A DNA stretch of 64,000 nt from Paenibacillus_E sp964253085 (GTDB taxonomy: Bacteria; Bacillota; Bacilli; Paenibacillales; NBRC-103111): NCBI RefSeq assembly GCF_964253085.1, contig NZ_CAXUQH020000001.1, positions 7,502,001 through 7,566,000 on the forward strand, written 5' to 3'. Shown one piece after another: positions 9,580 to 18,928 of this stretch. Every line of letters begins with the position of its first letter. Positions within the stretch are counted from its first letter, which is position 1. The notes under the pieces were generated by a model that saw nothing but the letters and a program-made list of their open reading frames with translations, ran no database searches and was not told the origin of the DNA. The translations under genes were made by a program, and so were the position numbers.

Positions 9580-10557
9580 CTGCAAGTATACGTAAGGATC
9601 TTCATCTTTCGGAAAATGCAGGATACATTGCGTATATACGCCGACTTCGGACGTACAGGTAATATAATGACCAAGCTTATTCGATAATTGCTGTGCCAAA
9701 TATAAGCCCATTCCAGTCGACAACGCAAACGTTCTTCCCGTTTCTCCCGTAAAGCCACGATTAAAGATTCGCGGAAGATCTTTTTGGCTTATACCAATCC
9801 CGTTATCCCGAATTAACAGTTGCTTTTCTTGCGGTGTTTCACAGGTTGAAATGGTAATCTCGCCGCCATTTTCGGTATATTTCAAACTATTCGTTATCAG
9901 CTGATTCACGATAAACAGCAACCATTTAGGATCACTTTGAACCACAAGTGTTTCTGCTTGCAGACTGATGCGGATTTTTTTGGAGAAAAACGTTTTCGAA
10001 TGTGCCTTCACGATCTCTTTCGAGATCTGGATACCATCACAATTTTGAATCGCATAATCCTGATTAAAACTATCCAGCTTGGCGTAATAGAGTGCTTGGT
10101 CTACGTAATTTTCAATCTTCGCGATCTCTTCCCTTAGACTATCAGCGTCCATATCCGTTTGCTGCAGTAACCGAAGCACGGCGATCGGAGTTTTGATCTC
10201 ATGGAACCACGAAACGATAAAGTCATAATGCTCCTGCTGCCTCTCCTGAACGCGATTCATTTCATGGATATGCTGCTTCCTCAGTTCCTCGATATACAGC
10301 TGGGCGAACTCGCCTTCCAACGACAAACTTTCATAATCCTCACTTTTCATATGTCGGATTACACGTACATATTGCTGGTAGCGGAATATTAAAAAACCAA
10401 GTAATAACATCGAAGATAATGTGAAGGCATAGAAGAATGTCCCCCATGCCCAGTCCCCCTGACTATCAGCAAAAAATACAGCCGCCGAGATCAGGAACCC
10501 CACCAGATACAGATACATATAAGACTTTTCGTAGGCGAGATAGCGCAGAAAGGTCAT
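9565..10557 (-). CDS. Bce-type intramembrane-sensing histidine kinase
   Basis: 330 residues. Two close membrane segments near residues 15-32 and 38-57 leave almost no extracellular loop, the hallmark of BceS-type kinases that detect drug only through the transporter. The H-box FHEIKTP is near residue 118, followed by N-box (NQLITNSLKY), DNGIG and TGMGLYLA motifs. The start overlaps the regulator stop by four bases. The gene converges on the permease gene and both stop codons touch. Confidence 0.93.
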   Translation of the reverse strand: MTFLRYLAYEKSYMYLYLVGFLISAAVFFADSQGDWAWGTFFYAFTLSSMLLLGFLIFRYQQYVRVIRHMKSEDYESLSLEGEFAQLYIEELRKQHIHEMNRVQERQQEHYDFIVSWFHEIKTPIAVLRLLQQTDMDADSLREEIAKIENYVDQALYYAKLDSFNQDYAIQNCDGIQISKEIVKAHSKTFFSKKIRISLQAETLVVQSDPKWLLFIVNQLITNSLKYTENGGEITISTCETPQEKQLLIRDNGIGISQKDLPRIFNRGFTGETGRTFALSTGMGLYLAQQLSNKLGHYITCTSEVGVYTQCILHFPKDEDPYVYLQQRTQ

Positions 10558-11228
10558 TCGATCAAATACCCCATTCCTTTCCGGGTGACAATAAAGTCTT
10601 CCAGTCCAAGCGCAGCGATTTTTCTTCGCATCCGGTTCACGTTCACGGTCAATGTGTTATCATCGACGAACTGTTCTTCATTCCATAGTGCCTGCATGAA
10701 GTCCTCACGGGAAACAATCTTCCCAATATTCCGCATGATTAGTTGTAAAAGGATGAATTCATTCCGGCTCAACTCCGTAACTTGACCATGATATTCAATG
10801 GTGGAATTCGTTACATTTAATTTCAAACCTCGATGCATGAATCGAAGGCTCTCTTCTTCCTGATACGTATATTTCCTGCGGATAAGCGCGCTAATTTTGG
10901 CGACCAGAATATCCAAATCAAATGGTTTCTGGATAAAATCATCCCCACCCATATTAATCGCCATGATGATATCCATATTCTGATTTCTAGATGACAGAAA
11001 TATGATCGGTACTTTGGACACCGCACGTATCTGCTGGCACCAATAGAATCCATCAAACACCGGAAGATTAATATCTAATAGAATGAGGTGTGGTTCTGTC
11101 TGCTTAAATTCCGTGATAACCTGGTCAAAGCGGGTCACTTCCACCACATCATACTGCCACTTTTTCAACGTATCCGCGACAATACGCCTAATTTTCTCAT
11201 CGTCCTCAATCATCATGATTCGATACAT
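10554..11228 (-). CDS. Bce-type response regulator, OmpR family
   Basis: 224 residues from the ATG at 11228, which has a GAGGA site five bases upstream; a longer start at 11252 lacks one. The receiver domain has the acidic pair (EDD), phospho-acceptor Asp in LLDINLP and the Lys in QKPF. The C-terminal winged helix includes NTLTVNVNRMRRK. Inferred target: the TGAC-N6-GTCA site before the transporter genes at 6760. Two acetyltransferase genes lie directly upstream on the same strand. Confidence 0.92.
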   Translation of the reverse strand: MYRIMMIEDDEKIRRIVADTLKKWQYDVVEVTRFDQVITEFKQTEPHLILLDINLPVFDGFYWCQQIRAVSKVPIIFLSSRNQNMDIIMAINMGGDDFIQKPFDLDILVAKISALIRRKYTYQEEESLRFMHRGLKLNVTNSTIEYHGQVTELSRNEFILLQLIMRNIGKIVSREDFMQALWNEEQFVDDNTLTVNVNRMRRKIAALGLEDFIVTRKGMGYLIE

Positions 11229-11258
11229 GAAATCCTCAACACTTCCTGTCATTAACCT

Positions 11259-11726
11259 TTATAGCTTTTTACGCATGACATACCAACTATCTATCCTCTC
11301 TGGATAAAATTTGTGCTCGATGACTTCGTAATGCAATCGTTCGTATACCTGAATATTCTCTGGAATGGATAGTCGCACACCGATCCGAGTTTCCATAATT
11401 CCCTGACCTCGCGCTTTGTTTTCCACGAAAGTTAAGAGTGCTTTGCAGATGCCCTTTCCCCGGAAATCAGGAAGCACCGACACCCTTCCAATATACATAT
11501 AATCGTCGACTGGTTTGTACCTCGCTGACCCTACCAGCTTATCGCCTTCCCATGCGAGTGCTGCTCCGCCACCGATAGTAAACGTATGGATGGTATCGTC
11601 TACCGTTTCCTTAAGTGCACCTGACGGTGGATTGAGCTTGCCGTTGTATTCTTTGAATGATTCTATCATGACCTGGTAAATGAGTTCGGATTCGTCGATC
11701 GTTGCTTCTCTAATTGACAGGACCAT
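11259..11726 (-). CDS. GNAT-family N-acetyltransferase
   Basis: 155 residues, the usual size of a single GNAT domain. The acetyl-CoA loop appears as VLPDFRGKGICKALL near residues 85-100, and the C-terminal strand contains YEVIEHKFYPERIDSWYVM. A GAGGAGCTGAG ribosome site precedes the ATG. It lies 6 bp after another GNAT gene and about 30 bp before the response regulator start, with no terminator between, so it may share a transcript with the Bce-type regulator and kinase. Substrate unknown. Confidence 0.85.
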   Translation of the reverse strand: MVLSIREATIDESELIYQVMIESFKEYNGKLNPPSGALKETVDDTIHTFTIGGGAALAWEGDKLVGSARYKPVDDYMYIGRVSVLPDFRGKGICKALLTFVENKARGQGIMETRIGVRLSIPENIQVYERLHYEVIEHKFYPERIDSWYVMRKKL

Positions 11727-11732
11727 CGTTGC

Positions 11733-12170
11733 TCAGCTCCTCGCCATGTTTCTTACATAATCAGGCATACGTCGCATATATCGCTCTGTATCCGGTTCAA
11801 AATCATACTGTCTATACAGCTCATGCGCATCCTTCGTACCCAGCAAGCCCACGAGATCTTTATAATCATCAGAGGTGATCACACTTTCAACTAGTTTCTT
11901 GCCGATCCCCATGCCCCTATAGTCTTCATCAATAAATACATCGCATAAATAATACATGGTCGCATGGTCTGTCACGACTCTCGCGTAGCCCACTTGCTTG
12001 CGCCCCTCATAGACGCCGTAGCATACAGAGTTCTCGATCGAGCGTAATGTCCTTTCCTCCGGCCGCTTATTCGCCCAATAGCTTCGTGAGAGGAAACCTT
12101 TGATCACATCTACATCTAACAGTTCTTTATTATCGCTGATAACAAATTGATTCCATGTAATCTCCATCAT
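11733..12170 (-). CDS. GNAT-family N-acetyltransferase
   Basis: 145 residues with a single GNAT domain. The conserved core is visible as CDVFIDEDYRGMGIGKKLVESV (given in two parts: CDVFIDEDYRG and MGIGKKLVESV). It is related in fold but not closely in sequence to the GNAT gene 6 bp downstream. A GAGGAGCAGAT site precedes two tandem ATG codons. It is the first gene of the minus-strand run ending in the Bce-type kinase. Substrate unknown. Confidence 0.85.
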   Translation of the reverse strand: MMEITWNQFVISDNKELLDVDVIKGFLSRSYWANKRPEERTLRSIENSVCYGVYEGRKQVGYARVVTDHATMYYLCDVFIDEDYRGMGIGKKLVESVITSDDYKDLVGLLGTKDAHELYRQYDFEPDTERYMRRMPDYVRNMARS

Positions 12171-12341
12171 ATCTGCTCCTCTACTTAACTGGGTTCATTG
12201 ATTTTCATCTATAATACTACATTCCATTGCATATCTGTTATTCTCTTTTCTCCTATTCGGAATGTCCTGCAAACATGTGCACGAAATGTCGGATAACCCT
12301 CTGCAATTACTGCTATTCTATGGATATAGGAGGTCAGAACC

Positions 12342-13214
12342 ATGGATTTGCTTAAAAATATGAACAGTGCGCTCAAGTATATCGAAGACAACCTGACGGA
12401 CACGATCGACACGAAAGAAGTAGCTCGACTAGCCTTATGCTCCGAATATCATTTCAAGCGAATGTTTTCCTTTCTCGCGGGCATCCCGCTATCCGAGTAT
12501 ATCCGCCGCAGACGGCTAAGCCTTGCCGCTTTCGAACTCAGAGACAGCCATGTCAAAGTCATTGATATAGCCATCAAATACGGGTATAACTCGCCCGATT
12601 CGTTCACGCGATCTTTTCAGAATTTACATGGGATTACACCGTCAGAAGCCAGACTGAATGGGCAATCATTGAAAGCCTATCCGCCTATGACCTTCCAAAT
12701 CACCATTCAAGGGGGAAATGAAATGAATTATCGTATTGAGGAAAAAGAAGCTTTTAGTATCGTCGGTATCCAGAAAAGAGTTCCAATTATATTTAACGGC
12801 GTTAATCCCGAAATTGCAGCGATGTGGCAAAGCTTGAACATGGACATCATTACCACGCTTAAGCAACTTTCGAATGTCGCGCCTATTGGACTGCTAAGTG
12901 CCTCTACCAACTTCTCCGAAGGCCGCATGGAGGAAAAAGGAGAGCTTGACCACTATATTGGCGTTGCCACAACGAATCCCTGTCCCGAAAATCTCACACA
13001 GCTCGATGTGCCTGCCTCGACTTGGGCGGTTTTCGAATCCATCGGACCTTTTCCTGAAACGCTGCAAAATGTTTGGGGACGCATTTACTCCGAATGGTTC
13101 CCGTCCTCTGGCTATGAACAAGTCGCCGGACCGGAAATGCTGTGGAACGCGGATAAGGATACGACTTCGCCTACGTTTAGAAGTGAAATATGGATACCAG
13201 TGAAGAGAGCGTAG
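12342..13214 (+). CDS. AraC-family regulator with GyrI-like effector-binding domain
   Basis: 290 residues. Residues about 8-105 form the two helix-turn-helix units of AraC/XylS proteins (VARLALCSEYHFKRMF and the second at IAIKYGYNSPDSFTRSFQ). Residues about 125-290 resemble the GyrI-like small-molecule-binding domain (IVGIQKRVPIIF; ending EIWIPVKRA). Known: this pairing is used by Rob/BltR-like multidrug sensors. AGGAGGT precedes the ATG. No target gene is adjacent, and a row of terminators follows. Confidence 0.9.
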   Translation: MDLLKNMNSALKYIEDNLTDTIDTKEVARLALCSEYHFKRMFSFLAGIPLSEYIRRRRLSLAAFELRDSHVKVIDIAIKYGYNSPDSFTRSFQNLHGITPSEARLNGQSLKAYPPMTFQITIQGGNEMNYRIEEKEAFSIVGIQKRVPIIFNGVNPEIAAMWQSLNMDIITTLKQLSNVAPIGLLSASTNFSEGRMEEKGELDHYIGVATTNPCPENLTQLDVPASTWAVFESIGPFPETLQNVWGRIYSEWFPSSGYEQVAGPEMLWNADKDTTSPTFRSEIWIPVKRA

Positions 13215-13264
13215 TAGGTGGGGGAGTGAGAGCAGCTCTATTTCCCCTCCCCCGGTACATATAG

Positions 13265-13311
13265 AAAAAGCTCCTGGATTCCTACGCATTTGCAGGAATT
13301 AGGAGCTTTTT
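13265..13311 (+). terminator. Terminator after the AraC-family gene
   Basis: AAAAAGCTCCT and AGGAGCTTTTT close a long stem (with an inner GATTCCT/AGGAATT part) that ends in Ts. It can act in both directions. Confidence 0.8.
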
Positions 13312-13371
13312 CGGTATAGATTTCATCACTATAGGTTGAAGTGGATGTATGAAGCGCGGGATGCCGGCATT

Positions 13372-13410
13372 GAGGGAGGCCGTCAGCTAGACACTGACCG
13401 AGGCCTTCTC
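13372..13410. terminator. Imperfect hairpin, possible terminator
   Basis: GAGGGAGGCC-GTCAG faces CTGAC-CGAGGCCTTCTC around a short loop, followed by TTTT. It is the second of three hairpins between the convergent genes. Confidence 0.4.
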
Positions 13411-13463
13411 TTTTGGTGCGCTTGGCATACAAGCAAATCCTCTTTTTGCAAAGTAACATAAGG

Positions 13464-13495
13464 AAAAGCTGCGTATCACTTGATACGCAGCTTTT
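13464..13495 (-). terminator. Terminator after the serine hydrolase gene
   Basis: A perfect 14-bp inverted repeat (AAAAGCTGCGTATC and its complement) around ACTT, with T-runs on both sides. It lies 20 bp past the stop of the leftward serine hydrolase gene. Confidence 0.85.
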
Positions 13496-13515
13496 CTTTA
13501 TTATACGATGTTTAT

Positions 13516-14646
13516 CTATATGGGGGTTGTTGCGAATAGTTGAATCGATTGCTGCAATTGCGCGAAGGCTAAGGGGTTCTCAGCAAGCTGTTTATTCGAC
13601 CTTACAGCCTGCACGACATGGTGCAACAGGCTTTCTGGCATATCCACATCACCCGAATTCGCTGTCAATGCAACAATCAGCTTCAATTCCGGAATGCCGA
13701 AGATACGTCTACCGCCTGAACCAGATGCATAGAATATATCCATTTCCTTGCGACTTCCTCTATTGAACCCTTTTGCAAGTGACTTGGTCCACCAATAATA
13801 GCCATAAGAACCTTGCGTACCGTTACTATAATTTAAAGTAATTCGCTTCATTAATGATGTACGAATCCAAGATTGGGGAATAATTGACTTTCCTTCCCAC
13901 TGTCCTTCATTCAGATAAAGCAAGCCTAGCTTCGCCATATCCGCCAATGATAAAGCCAATGCCCACGCACCAATTGTAATGCCTTGGTGATCATGATTCC
14001 AGGTCACATTCGTTATACCAAGCGGTTCGAATAACCGAGACTTCGCATACTCAAACATAGACATACCGGTTACTTTCTCAATAACTGCCGAGAGTAAATG
14101 AGCGTCACCGTTCGAATAATTAAACACCGCACCAGGTTCATGTTGGGCTGGGCGATTTAGAATATACGCTATCCAATCCGACGCATGCATCATCTCAGTC
14201 GATGATTGCTCCTGATCATTATTCCATGACAGTCCTGAAGTCATGCTAAGCAGATGCTTCAATCGGATCTTTGATTTCAGAGGATCCTTATCTAACTCTG
14301 GAAAAAATGCGGCCAAACGCTGTTCCGGACTCTTAAACTTACCTTCCCCTAACGCAATCCCGAATAACGCTGATGTCACGCTTTTGGTAACAGATTTCAT
14401 ATCTTGCGGGATGTCAGACCCAATCCCTTCTTTACAAGCATCCGCCACCCATACACCATTACGAATAACTGCTATACTATGCACGCCCTGATTATGGAAA
14501 ACCTCAAAAGTCTTAGCTAACGTAGCTGAGTATAATCCTTGTGCCTCAGGCGTTGATGTTGGCCAGCCATGTGTGGGCCAATGAGCCGATGGACGGGATG
14601 TTGCTTCCATACTACTTCGTAGTGGACTAATCACATTTGTTAACAC
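13516..14646 (-). CDS. Serine hydrolase of the class C beta-lactamase fold
   Basis: 376 residues from a GTG at 14646, chosen for a GGAAGG site nine bases upstream. An in-frame ATG at 14610 and a TTG at 14712 are alternatives. The nucleophile motif SVTK follows DMKSVTK, the Tyr motif is YSN in FNYSNGDAH, and the third motif is GSGG instead of KTG. Known: this PF00144 group holds esterases, peptidases and lactamases. No signal peptide is visible, so it is probably cytoplasmic. Substrate unknown; a drug-resistance role is not implied. Confidence 0.85.
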   Translation of the reverse strand: MLTNVISPLRSSMEATSRPSAHWPTHGWPTSTPEAQGLYSATLAKTFEVFHNQGVHSIAVIRNGVWVADACKEGIGSDIPQDMKSVTKSVTSALFGIALGEGKFKSPEQRLAAFFPELDKDPLKSKIRLKHLLSMTSGLSWNNDQEQSSTEMMHASDWIAYILNRPAQHEPGAVFNYSNGDAHLLSAVIEKVTGMSMFEYAKSRLFEPLGITNVTWNHDHQGITIGAWALALSLADMAKLGLLYLNEGQWEGKSIIPQSWIRTSLMKRITLNYSNGTQGSYGYYWWTKSLAKGFNRGSRKEMDIFYASGSGGRRIFGIPELKLIVALTANSGDVDMPESLLHHVVQAVRSNKQLAENPLAFAQLQQSIQLFATTPI

Positions 14647-14823
14647 AAGATCGATCCTTCCAGTTTGGTTTTCCCCTTTTTCCCTGTAATATACAGAAAA
14701 AGTGTGAAGCAAATGTGGTGAGAATCTTAAAGAAACCTTAATCTAGCTGAAAGTTTCCTGAAAATCTGTGTTGTAAACGCTCTTATGTTACAATTTGATG
14801 AAATGTTACTTTGGAGGTTACCT

Positions 14824-15408
14824 ATGCGCAAATTAATCTTCTTCATCGGTCCTGCAGGTGCAGGCAAAACAACGCTAGCAAAGGCTTGGGTGCGCCGACA
14901 TGGCGGGGCTTTCTTGGATATGGACACATTGCTGCGCCCCGCCGCAGAAGCAATCATGACCCTTGCCGGGCAAGATCCAAGCGATCGGGATTCACCATTT
15001 TATAAGGCACACTGCCGCGATTTGGGATACCGCATCACGATGGACGCGGCGCTTGAACAGCTCACGCTTGATCAGGATGCTATCGTGATCGGTCCTTTTA
15101 CGAAGGAGCAGGGAGATCCGCTGTGGCTGGAAGGAGAGTTGGCTCGTATCGGAGCATCCATTCAGGATGTCAGCGTTAAGGTGATTTATGCGTATTTACC
15201 GAGTGAGGACGCTTATAAGGAGCGTATTCGCTTAAGGGGCATTGAATTGGATGAATGGAAGCTGGACAATTGGCAGCAATTCCGTTCTTCGCTGCAGCGC
15301 AGAGAAGTTACTTGGCGGATGAAAACGTCGTCTCTCCTGTATTGGGATAATTCGGAGCCGCTATCGGATGCTAGGGAAGCTGCGTTAGCTGCCTTCATCT
15401 TAGCCTGA
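14824..15408 (+). CDS. P-loop kinase-like ATP-binding protein
   Basis: 194 residues from the ATG at 14824, preceded by GGAGGT. Walker A GPAGAGKTT is at residues 8-16, followed by the acidic FLDMDTLL. This arrangement matches small-molecule kinases of the shikimate/gluconate/chloramphenicol phosphotransferase type. The region YLPSEDAYKERIRLRG resembles their lid. The substrate cannot be told. No operon partners: the next gene starts 156 bp later. Confidence 0.8.
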   Translation: MRKLIFFIGPAGAGKTTLAKAWVRRHGGAFLDMDTLLRPAAEAIMTLAGQDPSDRDSPFYKAHCRDLGYRITMDAALEQLTLDQDAIVIGPFTKEQGDPLWLEGELARIGASIQDVSVKVIYAYLPSEDAYKERIRLRGIELDEWKLDNWQQFRSSLQRREVTWRMKTSSLLYWDNSEPLSDAREAALAAFILA

Positions 15409-15564
15409 TTTGGATTTATCGGGGGTTTACATGTACTTCTTTGTAAATTGACTGCACTTAGGTACTACAACAGGATAGTACTTATTTCATCCCTCATAAA
15501 CTGCTATCCTGAATGTATACAACATTTGCCCGAAAATATCACTGAGCTAAGGGGAGGTTGGGCC

Positions 15565-17229
15565 TTGGACATTCATAATCGATTTGAGAACTTAGAAAAG
15601 AGAGTTCTCGAACTTGAGAAAGAAATCGCAATGTTAAAGCAAAGCAAACCAACTGAAAACAAAGTAAGTCATCCAAATCCAAATTTCAATCCCAATCATA
15701 ATCCCGTTCACGTTTCACCTATTGCTCCATCCAAACAAGCAGTTACGAAAGTAGAAACCGACTGGGAACACCTTATTGCCAGGGTATGGCTGCCGAGAGT
15801 TTTTATGTTCGTACTTCTTATCGGAATCGTATGGGGATTCAAAGCGGCGGTTGACAACGGACTCCTCACAGAGCGCATGCGCTGTGCTATTGGATTTTTG
15901 GTCGGTGGAACCTTTGTCATACTCGGTTTCAAACAACACAAGGCAAATCGACCTTTGCTCTCACAGGTTTTATTAGGCGGTTCTATCGGATTGTTCATGC
16001 TAACCACCTTTGCTTGCCATCAATTGTATGAACTCATTGGGGCACCTATTGCGTTCACCATGAATGTGTTATGGGTAGTCTTGGGCTTATGGTTTTCACA
16101 CAAATTAAAATCACAATCATTAGCCATCATAGCAAGTGCAGCGGGTGTTTTGACGCCTTTCTTATTAAATAGTAACAACCCTTCCTCCGTATTTTTTGTT
16201 AGTTACGAGACGCTATTATTTGTAAGTTTTATGCTGTATGCCATACGAAATCAATTTGTCGGTTTATTTTACACTTCGTTCAGTCTACTCCCCTTAGCAT
16301 TGTTCCTATTTGGCCTTGGTGTACATGGAGATGCGAAGGTTGCAGCGATTGGGGTGTTAGCACAGCAAGCAGCTTTGCTAGTGACTATATGTTTGAAAAG
16401 TCCCACGATGAATCACCAACTTAGATTGCTGATTCCCAGTTTCGCGTTCACCGCTATTTGGTTTAAAGTAGCTTACACCGATACGCAATTCAACGTTTTG
16501 ATGGTTACAACTTGTATGGTCTATGCCTTGATTTCCTACTGGTTCAACAGAAAAGCACACGAGAAGTTACCCTATACGATGACAATAGCATCCTATGCCT
16601 TGCTTTTCTACTCGGCTAATTACTTCAGCACTGATGCATTACCTGGTTTCTTATTAGTAGAGGGAATTATTGCGCTGCTACTTGGTTTCATCGTGAAATC
16701 GTTATTACAAAAAATCAATGGCGTCATCATCTATGTACTCGCTTTTGCAACTGCATTGGGGACAGTCATAGAAGGTATGAGCAACATCATTTCGGTTGAA
16801 ATGTTAATATGGCTATTATTAGTAGGAACCATGGTGTGTATGATCACAATGGTTTCTCATTTCGGGGTCGGCACCACAACTAAGAACACATTAATCATGC
16901 TTAAGTACGGGCTTGGATTCCTATTCTTGTATTTCATAACGGAAGTAACACGAACATTGACACACGATTTCAGTGTAAATATCCAACATCTGTGTGTTTC
17001 AACGGCATGGGTCCTTTACGCGATTAGTGTGATTGCCTATGGACTGAAGAAAGAAGTTAAACAAGTAAGACTCACTGGTATCGCTTTGTTATTCCTAACT
17101 TTAATGAAGGTCATCTTGATGGACTTGCCAAATGTCTCTCTAACAATTAAAGCGATTTTGTTTATTGGACTTGGTTTCGTCGGTCTTTTGTTATCGCGTT
17201 TCTTCTACAAGAAGTCATCTGCTTCTTGA
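15565..17229 (+). CDS. DUF2339-type multi-spanning membrane protein
   Basis: 554 residues from a TTG at 15565, chosen because GGGGAGG lies just before it; the frame runs further upstream without a ribosome site. Residues 1-30 form a short coiled coil (FENLEKRVLELEKEIAMLKQ), then an Asn/Pro-rich linker, then about 16 hydrophobic segments to the C-terminus. This layout matches the DUF2339 family of predicted membrane proteins of unknown function. An inverted repeat (CAGGATAG/CTATCCTG, 15471-15511) lies upstream. Confidence 0.75.
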   Translation: MDIHNRFENLEKRVLELEKEIAMLKQSKPTENKVSHPNPNFNPNHNPVHVSPIAPSKQAVTKVETDWEHLIARVWLPRVFMFVLLIGIVWGFKAAVDNGLLTERMRCAIGFLVGGTFVILGFKQHKANRPLLSQVLLGGSIGLFMLTTFACHQLYELIGAPIAFTMNVLWVVLGLWFSHKLKSQSLAIIASAAGVLTPFLLNSNNPSSVFFVSYETLLFVSFMLYAIRNQFVGLFYTSFSLLPLALFLFGLGVHGDAKVAAIGVLAQQAALLVTICLKSPTMNHQLRLLIPSFAFTAIWFKVAYTDTQFNVLMVTTCMVYALISYWFNRKAHEKLPYTMTIASYALLFYSANYFSTDALPGFLLVEGIIALLLGFIVKSLLQKINGVIIYVLAFATALGTVIEGMSNIISVEMLIWLLLVGTMVCMITMVSHFGVGTTTKNTLIMLKYGLGFLFLYFITEVTRTLTHDFSVNIQHLCVSTAWVLYAISVIAYGLKKEVKQVRLTGIALLFLTLMKVILMDLPNVSLTIKAILFIGLGFVGLLLSRFFYKKSSAS

Positions 17230-17250
17230 ATACTCCCCCTGTTGCACTAA

Positions 17251-17278
17251 AGGCGTTCACTCCGTAGAGTGGACGCCT
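17251..17278. terminator. Two-way terminator between convergent genes
   Basis: AGGCGTTCACTC and GAGTGGACGCCT form a 12-bp stem with one T-G pair around CGTA, between the DUF2339 gene and the esterase gene that face each other. Confidence 0.75.
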
Positions 17279-17286
17279 GATTTCAT

Positions 17287-18780
17287 CTATTCTCGTGTAA
17301 CATGCGTGCGGAATGTCCCCGCTGGCAAGCCAAGTCCATTTACTAAATTGGCCTCCGTGTAATTCGTCCAGGCATATCGCGCCTTTGCTGGCTTCGTAAT
17401 TTCTGGATGCCACACTTCAACAGTGTTACCAACGATGCTCGCTTCAGCCGTCAGGAATGGACCCTCCTCAGCAGCTATTTGGAAGCCGATGAGTTGCTCG
17501 CTCCCCGCAGGAAGTTCTAGCCCCCCATCTGTATGATCAAAATGAAGCACAATTCGGCCATCTTCGATGTGCAGCTCACGGTACACGGGGCCTGAGCTCG
17601 TAAGCTCTCTCCCATAGACATGCTCCAATGCTGTTAAAGCGAGGCGATACCCCACTGTCCGCTTATCTCGCGGATGAATGTCATCGCGCTCACCGCAATC
17701 TAATGTGACGGCCATGCCCGTATGTGTGACGCGCTCATTCACGATCGCTTGGGACTCGCGCAGCAACGGCCATGATTCACCGTCTGGATTACCATCCGAA
17801 CAGTAGGATGTCAATTGAACGAAGTGGAAGGGAAGATGGTCATTGTGCCAGAGTGAACGCCAATTATGGATAAGTCCTGTCAGCAGCTTATCGTACAGCT
17901 CAGCACGGCCTGCATCGCTTTCTCCTTGATAGAATATGAATCCCTTTAACCCATAGGGAACTACCTTGAGCAGCATCGTTTCGTAGAGACCGCTTGGTCT
18001 CATGAAGCTATGCGGACTCATTGGAGGTGGCCATGGATAGCCCCCGAGCTCTTCATCACTTGCACCAGCAGCTTTACGTGATTCATAGTCTGCCGTTGAT
18101 TGATCATAGGCTTGACGGATTATTGCGAAGGCATCCCAGTCGAAATCCTTCACCTGCTCTTGGAAGGAATCTACATATACCTGCAGCTCGGGTTGCTGGC
18201 TAATGGTGGCCTCACTCACCCAGCTTGATGCCGATGTTCCTCCCCAATAGCAGCCGATTATGCCAATCGGTACGCCTTCTGAAGCCTGAATATGCTGGGC
18301 AAAATGATAGGCAACCGCTGAAAAGTCAGGGACATTTTCTGGTGCAGCCTTTTTCCATGTTGCGTTCATAAACGTTACTTCGGATGGATTCTCCCACTCC
18401 AATCGAGGAACTTCAAAGTGACGAATCAGTGGGAAATTGGCTTCCGCGATGTCCGCCTGCGCATGACTAGTATCTCGCACCTTCCACTCCATGTTGGATT
18501 GTCCACCAGCTAGCCAAACATCGCCAAAGTACACATCATGAACAGTTGCAAGTTGTCGTCCCTCGGAGCTGACCGTTAAGATATGCGGGCCACCCGCTTC
18601 GGATGCAGGCAGTATCGCCTGCCACTTGCCGTTTACGCTGATTGTTTGTACCTGTTGTCCTTGGCACTCCAAGGTTAGCTGCATCCCATCAGGGCCCTTC
18701 CCCCAGACGGGGTTCTCTTGATTTCGCTGCAAAATCATACCATCGGAGAAGATCGCATGTAGTTGAAAGCGGTTGCTCAT
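17287..18780 (-). CDS. Sialate O-acetylesterase family protein
   Basis: 497 residues from the ATG at 18780, seven bases after GGGG; an in-frame GTG lies two codons earlier. The SGNH-type nucleophile motif is GGQSNMEW near residue 90, a second block is FYQGESDAG, and the Asp/His pair is in DDIHPRDK near residue 365. Known: such enzymes remove acetyl groups from sialic acids or from acetylated plant polysaccharides. No signal peptide, so it acts in the cytoplasm. No glycosidase neighbour hints at the substrate. Confidence 0.88.
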   Translation of the reverse strand: MSNRFQLHAIFSDGMILQRNQENPVWGKGPDGMQLTLECQGQQVQTISVNGKWQAILPASEAGGPHILTVSSEGRQLATVHDVYFGDVWLAGGQSNMEWKVRDTSHAQADIAEANFPLIRHFEVPRLEWENPSEVTFMNATWKKAAPENVPDFSAVAYHFAQHIQASEGVPIGIIGCYWGGTSASSWVSEATISQQPELQVYVDSFQEQVKDFDWDAFAIIRQAYDQSTADYESRKAAGASDEELGGYPWPPPMSPHSFMRPSGLYETMLLKVVPYGLKGFIFYQGESDAGRAELYDKLLTGLIHNWRSLWHNDHLPFHFVQLTSYCSDGNPDGESWPLLRESQAIVNERVTHTGMAVTLDCGERDDIHPRDKRTVGYRLALTALEHVYGRELTSSGPVYRELHIEDGRIVLHFDHTDGGLELPAGSEQLIGFQIAAEEGPFLTAEASIVGNTVEVWHPEITKPAKARYAWTNYTEANLVNGLGLPAGTFRTHVTRE

Positions 18781-18928
18781 TTCCACACCCCATTACCTAA
18801 AATTGGATAATAATAGCTCGTATCTCTTTCTCATGATACACTATTTCGTAGACGAAGAACGTCCTTTTTGCCGAGTAGGCGGAGAGGCGTTTTTTTTTGT
18901 TTTTCTAAAAGGAGGCGACGATTACACG

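Noticed and set aside
13238..13459. 73-codon frame on the minus strand
   Set aside because: It runs through three terminator hairpins between convergent genes and has no ribosome site.
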